Shown: positions 7,735 through 16,958, counted from the stretch's first letter. The stretch: DNA of 37,041 bases from Bacillus sp. ISL-37 (GCF_018613315.1 NZ_JAGGQL010000056.1:1-37041), one strand, 5' to 3'. Numbers and translations are program-made. The notes: generated from the letters alone by a model not told the origin.

Positions 7735-8769
7735 TTATTTCGTGCCCATGAATTTACGCATTCTGCTTTTCACAGCTTCCGGCGGTTCTACCTTAGGAGC
7801 ATCTGGATGCAACAGCCATGTAGCAGCATAATGTGTATCAGACACTTTAAACATTGGAGGCTGTTCCTCTAAGTCGATTTGCATAGCATATTCATTACGA
7901 GGTGCAAAAGCATCACCTTTTGGCGGATGCAACAAGTTTGGCGGCGTACCAGGTATTGCGTAAAGTTCCTCTTCTTTAGCATCCAGGCTTGGCATTGAAC
8001 TGATCAATCCCCAAGTATAAGGATGTTGCGGGTTGTAGAAGACTTCATCCACAGTACCAATTTCGACAATTTTACCACCGTACATGACTGCCACACGGTC
8101 AGCTACGTTAGCTACAACTCCAAGGTCATGAGTAATGAAAATAATTGAAGTATCAATTTTTTTCTGCAAATCTTTCATGAGTTCCAAAATCTGTGCCTGG
8201 ATCGTAACATCCAAAGCTGTGGTAGGCTCATCAGCAATTAGAACTTTTGGGTTACAAGCCAAAGCAATTGCGATTACAACCCTTTGTCTCATACCGCCTG
8301 AAAATTGGTGCGGGTATTGCTTGATACGCAATTCCGGTTTCGGGATACCTACCAGCTTCAAGAGCTGAACAGCGCGTTCTCTAGCTGCAGATTTACTCAT
8401 ATTTTGATGCTTAATCAATGGTTCCATGATTTGCTTTCCAACAGCCATTGTTGGATTTAAAGATGTCATTGGATCCTGAAAAATCATCGAGATATCCTGA
8501 CCCCTGATCTTCTGCATTTGCTTGTCGGTCAATTTCGCTAAATCTTTGCCTTCAAACAATATTTCACCCTGCTTGATTTCTGAATTACCAGGAGGAAGCA
8601 GTTTCATGATCGCTTTAGTCGTTACTGATTTACCTGAGCCAGACTCACCGACTATCGCAAGGGTTTCTCCCTTTTTAAGTTCAAAATTCACACCGCGGAT
8701 TGCTTTAACTTCGCCCGCAAATGTATGGAAGGAGATATTTAAATCCTTAACTTCTAAAATATTTTCCAT
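7735..8769 (-). CDS. oppD: Oligopeptide ABC transporter ATP-binding protein OppD
   Basis: First ATPase of the opp importer. 344 aa with Walker A GESGSGKS (41-48), Q-loop IFQDPMTSLNP, signature SGGMRQR (157-163) and Walker B LIADEP (177-182). The SGGMRQR signature separates D-type from F-type (SGGQRQR) ATPases. The C-terminal extension FAPRNEYAMQIDLEEQPPMF keeps a remnant of the family's cysteine cluster but without the cysteines. AGGTGA lies 7 bases upstream of the ATG; oppC ends 18 bases upstream. Confidence 0.93.
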   Translation of the reverse strand: MENILEVKDLNISFHTFAGEVKAIRGVNFELKKGETLAIVGESGSGKSVTTKAIMKLLPPGNSEIKQGEILFEGKDLAKLTDKQMQKIRGQDISMIFQDPMTSLNPTMAVGKQIMEPLIKHQNMSKSAARERAVQLLKLVGIPKPELRIKQYPHQFSGGMRQRVVIAIALACNPKVLIADEPTTALDVTIQAQILELMKDLQKKIDTSIIFITHDLGVVANVADRVAVMYGGKIVEIGTVDEVFYNPQHPYTWGLISSMPSLDAKEEELYAIPGTPPNLLHPPKGDAFAPRNEYAMQIDLEEQPPMFKVSDTHYAATWLLHPDAPKVEPPEAVKSRMRKFMGTK

Positions 8770-8787
8770 AATACATTCACCTGCCCT

Positions 8788-9816
8788 TTAATCGCGCATT
8801 TTCGGATCAAGCGCATCGCGCAATCCGTCTGCCAGCATATTGAAGGTAATCATAATGACACTAATGACAATAGCTGGAATTATCATTTCGTGTGGGTGCA
8901 ATCTCAGTACTTTGAATCCTTCATCAATCAATGTACCAAGTGAAGCGTATGGTTCCTGCAGTCCCAGACCGATAAAGCTCAGGAATGCTTCAAAAAATAC
9001 CGCATTTGGAATAGTAAACATCGTATTGATAATAATGACACCCGCAAGGTTTGGCAATAAGTGTTTAGAGATAATCTTACCATCACTGTTACCAAGAGTT
9101 TTGGAAGCCAGAACAAATTCCTGTTCCTTCAGTTTTAGTGTCTGGGCACGCACGACACGAGCCATACCAACCCAGCCTGTAATCGTCAATGCTACCGTAA
9201 TGGAAATAATACCAGGATCTAGAACCAGGATCATCAAGATAACAACAATCATAGTTGGAATACCCACAAGGATTTCGGTGATCCTTTGCATCACATTATC
9301 CAATCTACCACCGTAATATCCAGATATTGCGCCATAAGCAACACCAATGATCATATCAATGACCGCGGCCAAAAGTGCAATGTACAAGGAGATTTGGGTA
9401 CCTTTCCAGACACGAGTGAATAAGTCACGTCCAAGTGCATCTGTTCCAAACCAGTAGTACTCATCTACCTTTTTGACTTCATACATATCGATTTCTTTAC
9501 CCGTTTTATTCACCTTGATACCGTCAAACGGAAGCCAGCTGATATGTTCAAGTCCCTGGATTTTTGGCGGTAAGTTGTTGTGGCTAACATTTTGCTTGTC
9601 AAACTCTTTTCCGCTAACCAATGGTCCTACCAAGGCCATAATGATAACAATGCCCATCACAATCAAACTGACAAGAGCACCCTTATTTTTACGGACACGC
9701 ATCCAAGCATCCTGCCAGAAGGTTAAGCTTGGCTTGTTTATTTCCTCGCTTTTGGCCGAATCGATTTCTGCCGGCCTAAAACGATCTTTTGGAATTTTTG
9801 TTTCGAAGTCAGCCAT
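8788..9816 (-). CDS. oppC: Oligopeptide ABC transporter permease OppC
   Basis: Inner-membrane permease subunit, 342 aa. The polar N-terminal tail (about 1-40) is followed by the first helix, a long extracytoplasmic loop containing LPFDGIKVNKTGKEIDMYEV and the conserved FGTDALGRDLFTRVWKG segment, then five further helices. The EAA loop that contacts the ATPases is ASKTLGNSDGKIISKHLLPN, and the C-terminus [12 protein letters not shown] is typical. Its ATG shares one base with the oppB stop codon (TAATG at 9814-9818), which indicates translational coupling. The extra loop before GTDALGRD is longer than in the two other C-type permeases in this window. Confidence 0.94.
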   Translation of the reverse strand: MADFETKIPKDRFRPAEIDSAKSEEINKPSLTFWQDAWMRVRKNKGALVSLIVMGIVIIMALVGPLVSGKEFDKQNVSHNNLPPKIQGLEHISWLPFDGIKVNKTGKEIDMYEVKKVDEYYWFGTDALGRDLFTRVWKGTQISLYIALLAAVIDMIIGVAYGAISGYYGGRLDNVMQRITEILVGIPTMIVVILMILVLDPGIISITVALTITGWVGMARVVRAQTLKLKEQEFVLASKTLGNSDGKIISKHLLPNLAGVIIINTMFTIPNAVFFEAFLSFIGLGLQEPYASLGTLIDEGFKVLRLHPHEMIIPAIVISVIMITFNMLADGLRDALDPKMRD

Positions 9817-10745
9817 TACTTTTTCCCTCCAGACAGCCTGATACGTGGATCTATGATTCCATAAAGAATATCCACTACAAGGATGATAACTACAAATAAT
9901 GCTGCAAATAAGACGGTTGTTCCCATGATAACAGGGTAATCATTTACTGTAATAGATTTTACGAACTGTTCACCAAGTCCAGGGATCGCAAAAATTTTCT
10001 CAATTACAAGCGAGCCAGTCATCAAGGAAATCGCCAATGGCCCTAAAACTGTGACTAGTGGGATCATTGCATTTCTCAATGCATGCTTAAAAGCAATTTC
10101 AAAGAAGCTTGCTCCTTTTGCTTTTGCCAATGTAATGTAGTCAGAGCCTAAGACTTCAATCATTTCTGTTCTCATAAAACGAGCTGCAATTGCTATTGGC
10201 AGCATGGACAGAGCTATAGTCGGCAGGATGGTATATTCAAAACCACGCCAGAAAAGAACGGGGAACCAGCCTAATTTTACACCAACAAAATATTGCAGCA
10301 ATCCTGCAAATACGAAGTTAGGAATAGACTTACCCAATACTGCAACAAAAGTGGAACTGTAATCGACCCAGGTATTCTGTCTTAATGCAGCAAAAATACC
10401 AAGTAAAATACCAACGATTGTTCCGAGTAACATCGCCTGGGCACCTAGCTGCATGGATGGCCCTAAACGTTTGAGCATCAGGTCAGTAACCGGAGTGTTG
10501 TTAAATTGAAAGGAAATACCAAGATCCCCTTGAAGCAAGTTGCCAATATATTTAGCATACTGCACAGGCACTGGCTGATCTAGACCATACTTTGCCTTCA
10601 TGATTTCCATTTGTGCAGGACCCAATTTATTCGCACTTGCAAAAGGCGTACCAGGAATGATTTTCATTAAGAAAAAAGTAAGGGACGCAATGATGAAAAG
10701 AGTCAAAAACATATAAAGTACCCTTTTTAACAGGTATTTTGCCAT
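9816..10745 (-). CDS. oppB: Oligopeptide ABC transporter permease OppB
   Basis: Permease partner of OppC, 309 aa. It begins MAKYLLKRVLYMFLTLFII (first helix) and has the family segment MKIIPGTPF after it. The periplasmic LDQPVPVQYAKYIGNLLQGDLG segment comes before the remaining five helices. The EAA loop is RAKGASFFEIAFKHALRNAMIP (about 205-226), and it ends with the B-type signature IDPRIRLSGGKK. AGGAGG stands 10 bases upstream of the ATG. A large perfect palindrome lies between it and oppA, so oppB is probably transcribed by read-through. Confidence 0.94.
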   Translation of the reverse strand: MAKYLLKRVLYMFLTLFIIASLTFFLMKIIPGTPFASANKLGPAQMEIMKAKYGLDQPVPVQYAKYIGNLLQGDLGISFQFNNTPVTDLMLKRLGPSMQLGAQAMLLGTIVGILLGIFAALRQNTWVDYSSTFVAVLGKSIPNFVFAGLLQYFVGVKLGWFPVLFWRGFEYTILPTIALSMLPIAIAARFMRTEMIEVLGSDYITLAKAKGASFFEIAFKHALRNAMIPLVTVLGPLAISLMTGSLVIEKIFAIPGLGEQFVKSITVNDYPVIMGTTVLFAALFVVIILVVDILYGIIDPRIRLSGGKK

Positions 10746-10807
10746 ATGGGTGCACCTCCTGTATTATTTCAATTTTCCCTATTGTTCGACAAATGCTTTA
10801 CAGGGAA

Positions 10808-10837
10808 AAAGAGAGTATATCTAGATATACTCTCTTT
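10808..10837 (-). terminator. Intercistronic palindrome between oppA and oppB
   Basis: A 30-base perfect palindrome: AAAGAGAGTATATCT (10808-10822) and its exact complement (10823-10837). On the minus strand it is followed by only a few Ts and then CCCTG. It can act as a partial terminator or as a 3' stabiliser of the oppA message, and would lower oppBCDF relative to oppA. Confidence 0.75.
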
Positions 10838-10884
10838 CTATCCTCAGAATTATTACACTCTGAAATAAGAAACTGCTTCAGTTA

Positions 10885-12591
10885 TTATTCAGCTTCAGTG
10901 ATCTTAACCCATTGGAAGTTATAGTCAGGACCGTAGTTGTAGATCGCAAGACCTTTAACGCCAGGATTTAGAAGGATGTTAGCTGAACGCTGGTAAACAG
11001 GCGCTAGACCAGCATCTTCTTCAAGCATGATTCTTTCAGCTTCCTGCTGTGCTTCCCAGTTCTTTTCTGGGTCAGTAGCAAGCTCACCTTGAGCAGCTTT
11101 GATCAGCTTATCGTATTCTGGGTTAGCGTAGCCCATTCTGTTGCTTCCGCCGTCAGTGATCCAAAGGTCAGTGAACGACAATGCGTTACCGTAGTCAGGG
11201 CCCCATCCTGCGAATTGAAGATCGTAATCCATAGAGTTGTCACGCTCTAGACGAACTGCGAAAGGAACGCTTTCAAGCTTTACTGTCAAGCCTGGAAGGT
11301 TAGTTTCTAATTGGTTCTTGATATAAGCGTCAGTCTTTTTAGCTGCTTCAGTGTCTCCACCAAGGTAGCGAATTTCTAACTTATCTACACCAAGTTCCTT
11401 AAGACCAGTTTCCCAATGCTTCTTAGCTTCTTCAGCATTGAAAACGATTAGGTCGCCGTGCTTTTCACGGAAATCTTCACCGTTAGGACCTGTTACGAAG
11501 TCCTTTGGTACAAAGAAGTTTGCAGCGATAGATCCGTTGTTAAGGATGCTCTTTGCAAGGTCTTCTTTGTTGAAGCCCATAGCGATCGCTTTACGGATGT
11601 TTACGTTAGCAAGAGCTTCGTTCTTCTGGTTCATCTTGATCCAGAATACTACTGGCTCCATCCATGTAAGCATACGCTCATCACCTTCATAAGAAGGAAC
11701 GATATCAGAAGAAAGCAATCCAGTCATGTCTGTTTCGCCAGCTTCAAATGCGTTTACAGCAGAGTTAGAATCTTTAACAACGTTAACAGTGATTTTTTCA
11801 AGAGTTACATCGTCAGCACTGTGGTAATCTGGGTTTTTAACAAGTACCCACTCAGATGCGTCAGTGCCTTCCCATTTTTCCATTTTAAATGGACCATTGT
11901 AAAGTAAGTTTTCAGCATTGCTAGCGAACGCGTCGCCTTTTTCAGTTACGAACTTTTCGTTCTGTGGGTAGAATGTTGGGAAAGCGAATAGGTCTTCCCA
12001 ATAAACTACTGGCTTTTCAAGAGTTACTTCTAAAGTCTTGTCGTCGATTGCTTTAACACCAAGATCTTCTACATTGTATTCTTTCTTAGCAGCTCCAGCT
12101 TCAGTGATTTCAGCTGCTCCCTTGATTTTTCCGCCCATCATGTATGGACCATAAGGTGAAGCAGTTGCAGGGTCGATTGCACGGCGCCAAGCAAACACGA
12201 AGTCGTGTGCAGTTACAGGCTCACCGTTTGACCATTTAGAATCACGAAGCGTGAAAGTGTAAACCTTCTGGTCATCACTAATTTTAGGCTCGCCTTCTGC
12301 AAGAGCAGGAACTGGCTTGTGATCCTGGTCAAGGCGGTATAGACCTTCACCTACGTTATTTATGTAAGTGAAACTTGTAGAACCTTCAGCAAGTACGCTG
12401 TCCATAGTTGGGATTTCAGAAGAATCCAACATGTTTAATTCTTGTGGTACATTAGCTACTTCTTCGCCTGTTGCATCGTCTTTATCAGCAGGCTCTTTGT
12501 CTCCAGCCTCGTCTCCGCTGCTACATGCAGACAGGATTAACGAGAATACTAGAGTCAAAATCAATAGAAATGAAAATTTTGACTTTTTCAA
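10885..12591 (-). CDS. oppA: Oligopeptide-binding lipoprotein OppA
   Basis: Extracellular solute-binding protein (SBP family 5) that captures oligopeptides for OppBCDF; membrane-anchored. 568 aa. The lipoprotein signal peptide ends in lipobox L-S-A-C with Cys23 as the lipidated residue, followed by an acidic linker. The family 5 signature region is RDSKWSNGEPVTAHDFVFAW. The start is TTG at 12591, with GAGGGGG seven bases upstream. First gene of the operon, behind a near-consensus sigma-A promoter. A palindrome downstream suggests excess over the permease genes. A CodY-like box lies in its leader. Confidence 0.95.
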   Translation of the reverse strand: MKKSKFSFLLILTLVFSLILSACSSGDEAGDKEPADKDDATGEEVANVPQELNMLDSSEIPTMDSVLAEGSTSFTYINNVGEGLYRLDQDHKPVPALAEGEPKISDDQKVYTFTLRDSKWSNGEPVTAHDFVFAWRRAIDPATASPYGPYMMGGKIKGAAEITEAGAAKKEYNVEDLGVKAIDDKTLEVTLEKPVVYWEDLFAFPTFYPQNEKFVTEKGDAFASNAENLLYNGPFKMEKWEGTDASEWVLVKNPDYHSADDVTLEKITVNVVKDSNSAVNAFEAGETDMTGLLSSDIVPSYEGDERMLTWMEPVVFWIKMNQKNEALANVNIRKAIAMGFNKEDLAKSILNNGSIAANFFVPKDFVTGPNGEDFREKHGDLIVFNAEEAKKHWETGLKELGVDKLEIRYLGGDTEAAKKTDAYIKNQLETNLPGLTVKLESVPFAVRLERDNSMDYDLQFAGWGPDYGNALSFTDLWITDGGSNRMGYANPEYDKLIKAAQGELATDPEKNWEAQQEAERIMLEEDAGLAPVYQRSANILLNPGVKGLAIYNYGPDYNFQWVKITEAE

Positions 12592-12613
12592 GGATATGCC
12601 CCCTCTTTATTAT

Positions 12614-12628
12614 TGTTTTCTGAAAACT
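12614..12628 (-). promoter_or_regulatory. CodY-box-like operator in the oppA leader
   Basis: The minus-strand 15-mer AGTTTTCAGAAAACA matches the CodY consensus AATTTTCWGAAAATT at 12 of 15 positions, with the whole TTTTCAGAAAA core intact. It lies about 7-22 bases downstream of the expected oppA transcription start, where bound CodY would block elongation or open-complex formation. Confidence 0.55.
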
Positions 12629-12641
12629 TTTTACATTCCCT

Positions 12642-12670
12642 ATTATACATAGATTAAATTAAATGTTCAA
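12642..12670 (-). promoter_or_regulatory. Sigma-A promoter of the opp operon
   Basis: TTGAAC (12665-12670), 17 bases, then a perfect TATAAT (12642-12647) on the minus strand. The predicted start is near 12635, which gives a leader of about 45 nt. Confidence 0.85.
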
Positions 12671-12672
12671 TA

Positions 12673-12769
12673 TTTTTGCGCGAAAAATTTACAACTTTGA
12701 AACAATAGTAATAAATTACCTCCTTGAATTGTGTTATAATAGTGTCTTATAAGCCTTTTGCGCGCAAAA
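12673..12769. promoter_or_regulatory. Two TTTTGCGCG motifs in the oppA / DUF3899 divergent region
   Basis: TTTTTGCGCGAAAAA (12673-12687) directly abuts the -35 of the oppA promoter on its upstream side. TTTTGCGCGCAAAA (12756-12769) is a perfect 14-bp palindrome just downstream of the plus-strand -10. GC-rich cores in otherwise very AT-rich DNA, one per divergent promoter, look like operators. The binding protein is unknown. Confidence 0.35.
12732..12740 (+). promoter_or_regulatory. Extended -10 promoter for the DUF3899 gene
   Basis: TGTTATAAT (12732-12740) is an extended -10 (TG-N-TATAAT) with no good -35 at 17 bases. It lies about 125 bases upstream of the plus-strand DUF3899 gene. Confidence 0.5.
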
Positions 12770-12863
12770 TCACGGTGTTATTTATTGTAATATTTGATTA
12801 TTTTCAAAGGTTTAATCTCAAAATTACTTTTATGAAATAACAATATAAGGGAGATTTAGAAAA

Positions 12864-13229
12864 ATGCGTAATAGATTTGGGAAAATTTTTTATGGTTTTT
12901 TGATTTCACAGCTATTGATTTTTATCCTCTCACTTATCTATCAACAGAGCATTAGCTTGCTTAGTTACATAAATATTTCTTTTTACATCGCTAGTACCCT
13001 GCTGTTTACTTCTCTTATAGTTTTTACGGTTAACTCAGGTTTTTTTGATGCCATTTCTTATTCTTTTCGTATTGTTTTTGCTGGCAAAGAAGAGGGAGAG
13101 AAGAAAAAGTCATTACATGAGATGACGCCTTTATCCGAACTTGTCAACCTCAATGCCAATCCTCTACTAATGGTTGGGCTGTTAGATTTTATGTTGATGC
13201 TTGCCGCATTGTCCGTTTATTATCTGTAA
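12864..13229 (+). CDS. DUF3899 family membrane protein
   Basis: 121 aa with three predicted membrane segments: IFYGFLISQLLIFILSLIY (about 8-26), a second at about 34-57, and a C-terminal one (MVGLLDFMLMLAALSVYYL). The segment SGFFDAISYSFRIVF and the following charged loop GKEEGEKKKS resemble the DUF3899 family of short Bacillus membrane proteins. AGGGAGA precedes the ATG by about 9 bases. It is divergent from oppA and upstream of the trpS T-box. Function unknown; no terminator was seen before the T-box leader. Confidence 0.72.
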   Translation: MRNRFGKIFYGFLISQLLIFILSLIYQQSISLLSYINISFYIASTLLFTSLIVFTVNSGFFDAISYSFRIVFAGKEEGEKKKSLHEMTPLSELVNLNANPLLMVGLLDFMLMLAALSVYYL

Positions 13230-13246
13230 TAATCCTTCTGGTACTC

Positions 13247-13275
13247 TTGCTTATCATGGTTGATTTGATTATAAT
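13247..13275 (+). promoter_or_regulatory. Promoter of the trpS T-box leader
   Basis: TTGCTT (13247-13252), 17 bases, perfect TATAAT (13270-13275). The predicted start near 13282 is close to the 5' end of the T-box leader. Confidence 0.6.
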
Positions 13276-13297
13276 CATTTTTAATAAAAGGTTAAAA

Positions 13298-13542
13298 GCA
13301 ATGATGAAGAGTAGTACATTTGTTCAAGGCTTTTCAGAGAGTTTGTGGTTGGTGAAAACAAACAGCCTGGCAATTGGAATGGACTTTTGAGCTTCTGGTT
13401 TGAACTTAAGTAGATCCAGGCGTATTCCTGCGTTAAAGGAATCCATGCTTCACTGAGGCATGGGCAGAGTGACTCATTCGTGAGTAATTAGGGTGGCAAC
13501 ACGGACCATTCGTCCCTAGAAATTAGACGAATGGTCTTTTTT
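13298..13542 (+). ncRNA. Tryptophan-specific T-box riboswitch
   Basis: Leader RNA that reads tRNA-Trp charging and controls trpS by antitermination. Stem I elements are visible: an AGAGAG bulge region and the distal-loop GGTTGGTGAAAA. The specifier codon TGG is at 13380-13382 in the usual GAA-TGG-AC context. The T-box sequence AGGGTGGCAACACGG (13490-13504) has TGGC, which can pair with the tRNA 3' end GCCA expected for a tRNA-Trp with discriminator G. The terminator stem GACCATTCGTC (13504-13514) / GACGAATGGTC (13526-13536) is followed by six Ts. The terminator's 5' arm overlaps the T-box end, so the antiterminator excludes it. Uncharged tRNA-Trp should turn trpS on. Confidence 0.95.
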
Positions 13543-13617
13543 GTGTTCTTTTTTCTTCTGTTTTTACGTTAATGTAAATAAATTCAGACAGAATGAGAAC
13601 AAGATATATACTTATAG

Positions 13618-14619
<1,002 letters not shown>

Positions 14620-14621
14620 TA

Positions 14622-14659
14622 ATAAAAACGGAGCTGATAATGTGTCAGCTCCGTTTTTT
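14622..14659 (+). terminator. Bidirectional terminator between trpS and yjbA
   Basis: Stem AACGGAGCTGA (about 14627-14637) / TCAGCTCCGTT (14645-14655), T-run on the plus strand, and an A-run before the stem that gives a T-run for minus-strand yjbA. Confidence 0.9.
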
Positions 14660-14670
14660 CGTAAGAGTCA

Positions 14671-15417
14671 TCAATTTACTTTAGGGCCGTGCTCCATTTC
14701 CCAAAGTTTTTCGAAAAAGGATTGTCCTTTAATGATGTTTTCGCAAAACTTCTCGTGTTTATGTGACCAGCCAAACTTTGTCTCTTCATATAACCGTTCC
14801 CATACCTCTTCAAATCCAAGCCGTTGAATCTCTTCATATAATTCAGGTTTCCATTCAGTGAACCAGTAACGGACTTCAGCCACATTTTTTGAGGAACTCA
14901 ACTGGTCCATGGCCATGAACAATAATTGCTTCAACTGCCTCTCTTTACGCGTCAGCCCTCTCATTAAATCCGGAGCAGGCGATAAAATATGGAAGTCCTT
15001 TAAGGCACTTTGATCATTGAACCCATATTGGATCGTATCCTGATTTTCAATCATTTCGTACACGAGTTGCTCCTGGCGCGGGATAAGCCGGCTCTTTCGG
15101 ATTGGAATATTATAGCCGATGGTGTCAACAGCCAGTATGCCAGTTCCATCGGAAACAACGAAACAATAATCAAGCTGTGTACGTTCATGGTTTTTCCTCA
15201 AATATGCCTTACGGTAAATGTCATCCAGAAGCTGTTGAGGCAACTCTGATAAATCATTCTCAATGTAATTAAATAACAGATGGTCAATTTTAAGGAGCGG
15301 CACCTGGTCAAGCAGCTCAACTCCATCGTCCTTCCGCCATTCGTGGAAATGGCAGACATTATAGCCGTTCTCTTCCCCTTCGAACCAGTTTACCCAGACA
15401 TCATGAAGATACAACAT
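14671..15417 (-). CDS. yjbA: UPF0736 family protein YjbA
   Basis: 248 aa soluble protein of unknown function, conserved in Bacillaceae at this position next to trpS. It begins [19 protein letters not shown], as in the UPF0736 (DUF3603) family. The middle part contains [13 protein letters not shown] and the C-terminal part is rich in aromatic and charged residues ([24 protein letters not shown]). No signal peptide or membrane segment. GAGGGG stands about 9 bases before the ATG. Downstream of the small membrane-protein gene at 15499, with which it may be co-transcribed. Confidence 0.88.
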   Translation of the reverse strand: MLYLHDVWVNWFEGEENGYNVCHFHEWRKDDGVELLDQVPLLKIDHLLFNYIENDLSELPQQLLDDIYRKAYLRKNHERTQLDYCFVVSDGTGILAVDTIGYNIPIRKSRLIPRQEQLVYEMIENQDTIQYGFNDQSALKDFHILSPAPDLMRGLTRKERQLKQLLFMAMDQLSSSKNVAEVRYWFTEWKPELYEEIQRLGFEEVWERLYEETKFGWSHKHEKFCENIIKGQSFFEKLWEMEHGPKVN

Positions 15418-15498
15418 GATTTATAACCCCTCACTTCAAGAAACTGTTTGTCCATCAGTATGGGCATCACTAAGTAAAAATATTCCTTAAAAGGAAGA

Positions 15499-15714
15499 TC
15501 AATTTATATCATTATTATGAGGCCAATAAATGCTTAACCAAATGATGCCGATTCCAGCCGGCAGCATGTAGCACTCTACTCTCCGCGATACAAAAGCTAA
15601 ATACTCATCCAAACCGTGCCCAGCAACAATCAAATTCAAATAAGCGATTGAGCTGACCCCCCCTGATACAGCCAGTCCAAAACCAAACATTAAAACAAAC
15701 AATCTAAAGATCAT
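15499..15714 (-). CDS. Small two-helix membrane protein, unknown
   Basis: 71 aa with two hydrophobic segments, MIFRLFVLMFGFGLAVSGGVSS-type at the N-terminus and LPAGIGIIWLSIYW at the C-terminus, joined by a loop with HGLDEYLAFVSRRVE. The ATG at 15714 is chosen because AGAGGG lies 8 bases upstream. An ATG six codons earlier has no ribosome binding site. It precedes yjbA on the same strand by 81 bases. No function can be inferred; a conserved Bacillaceae hypothetical is likely. Confidence 0.68.
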   Translation of the reverse strand: MIFRLFVLMFGFGLAVSGGVSSIAYLNLIVAGHGLDEYLAFVSRRVECYMLPAGIGIIWLSIYWPHNNDIN

Positions 15715-15790
15715 CAGATTGACCCTCTTCATAACAGAAATTCATATCACACACTTCCCTCACCCCGGCCTGTCCATTTTTATCATATAT

Positions 15791-15883
15791 ATGAAGGAAG
15801 TTGGCGGGAAAGTACTGAAAGCTGATTTAAATGCACCTGAAGAAAAGGGCTTATTAATTGATAAATACAGCAGCGACTTATAG
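15791..15883 (+). other. Possible 30-codon ORF or gene remnant
   Basis: An open frame starting MKEVGGKVLKADLNAPEEKG and ending SSDL has normal protein-like composition, but no ribosome binding site, promoter or terminator. It stands between the small membrane-protein gene and the tandem array. It may be the tail of a decayed gene. Confidence 0.2.
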
Positions 15884-15921
15884 GAAAGATTCCGATTATG
15901 TATTACGTTCAAACTAACCAT

Positions 15922-16958
15922 ACACTTTTGGCCTAACGGAGGCTTCTTCGGACATTTCCAGCGATCCCAATCACTGTTTTGGTCGAACCAATGGGCACTT
16001 CGGACTTTTCATGCGTTTCCAACCGCTGTTTTGGTCAAACCTGGGGTGACTTCGGACATTTCATGCGGTTCCAACCACTGCTTTGGTCGAACCTGAGGCC
16101 ACTTCGGACATTTCATGCGCTCCCAACCGCTGTTTTGGTCGAACCTAGGGTGACTTCGGACATTTCCAGCGATCCCAACCACTGTTTTGGTCAAACCTGG
16201 GGCCACTTCGGACATTTCATGCGGTCCCAATCACTGCTTTGGTCGAACCTGAGGCCACTTCGGACATTTCATGCGCTCCCAACCGCTGTTTTGGTCGAAC
16301 CTAGGGTGACTTCGGACATTTCCAGCGATCCCAGTGGTTGTTTTGGCCGAACCTAGGACTACTTCAGACATTTACTTCGGTTCCAATCACTGTTTCGGTC
16401 GAACCTAGGGTCACTTCGCACATTTCATGCGGTTCCAATTACTGTTTTGGTCAAACCTGGGGTGACTTCGGACATTTCATGCGGTTCCATTCACTGTTTT
16501 GGTCGAACCTGGGGCCACTTCGCACATTTCATGCAGTTCCAATCGCTGCTTTGGTCGAACCTGGGGCCACTTCGCACATTTCATGCAGTTCCAATCGCTG
16601 CTTTGGTCAAACCTAGGGTCACTTCGCACATTTTCTGCAGTTACAGTGGTTGTTTTGGCCGAACATGGAGTAACTTCGAACATTTCCTGGGTTCCGGCTC
16701 GCTGTTTTGTCCGAACCTGGGACCACTTCGGACATTTCACGCAGTTCCAATCGCTGCTTTGGCCGAACATGGGGGCACTTCGCACATTTCTCAGGATCCA
16801 GCTAGCTGTTTTGTCTGAACATGGGCTCACTTCGGACATTTCATACTGTTCCAGTGGTTGTTTTGTCTGAATATAGGGTCACTTCGCACATTTCATGCGG
16901 TTCCAATCGTTGTTTTGGCAGAATCTAATGCTGCTTCGAACATTAGCAACAGTTCCTA
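15922..16958. repeat. 52-bp tandem repeat array 1 (about 20 units)
   Basis: The landmark ACTTCGGACATTT (or a close variant) recurs with exact 52-base spacing: the CTTCG position is 15946, 15998, 16050, 16102 and so on to 16934. That is 20 occurrences over 19 periods with only substitutions and no indel. Other constant blocks are TTTTGGTC and GAACCTGGGG. A GGTTC/GAACC inverted repeat encloses a 17-base interior in many units. Degenerate half units flank both ends. A 156-base (three-unit) segment is nearly duplicated at about 16093-16176 and 16249-16332. All units are spacerless, so this is not CRISPR. The frame shifts by one base per unit and no ribosome binding site is seen, so it is not considered coding. 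It lies just downstream of the second transporter operon's terminator. Confidence 0.95.

Noticed and set aside
8840-9316. 158-codon plus-strand open frame
   Set aside because: Antisense to oppC. Its composition mirrors the permease helices.
16040-16110. GGTTCCAATC in array 1 units resembles the T-arm of tRNA
   Set aside because: No acceptor, D or anticodon stem surrounds it, and the pairing partner varies between units.
15979-16870. Several overlapping open frames of 92-125 codons in array 1, on both strands
   Set aside because: The 52-base unit is free of stops in all phases, so every frame stays open. No start signals are present, and the frame rotates with each unit.
15922-16958. CRISPR array
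   Set aside because: Units are contiguous with no unique spacers, and no cas genes are nearby. The same holds for array 2.
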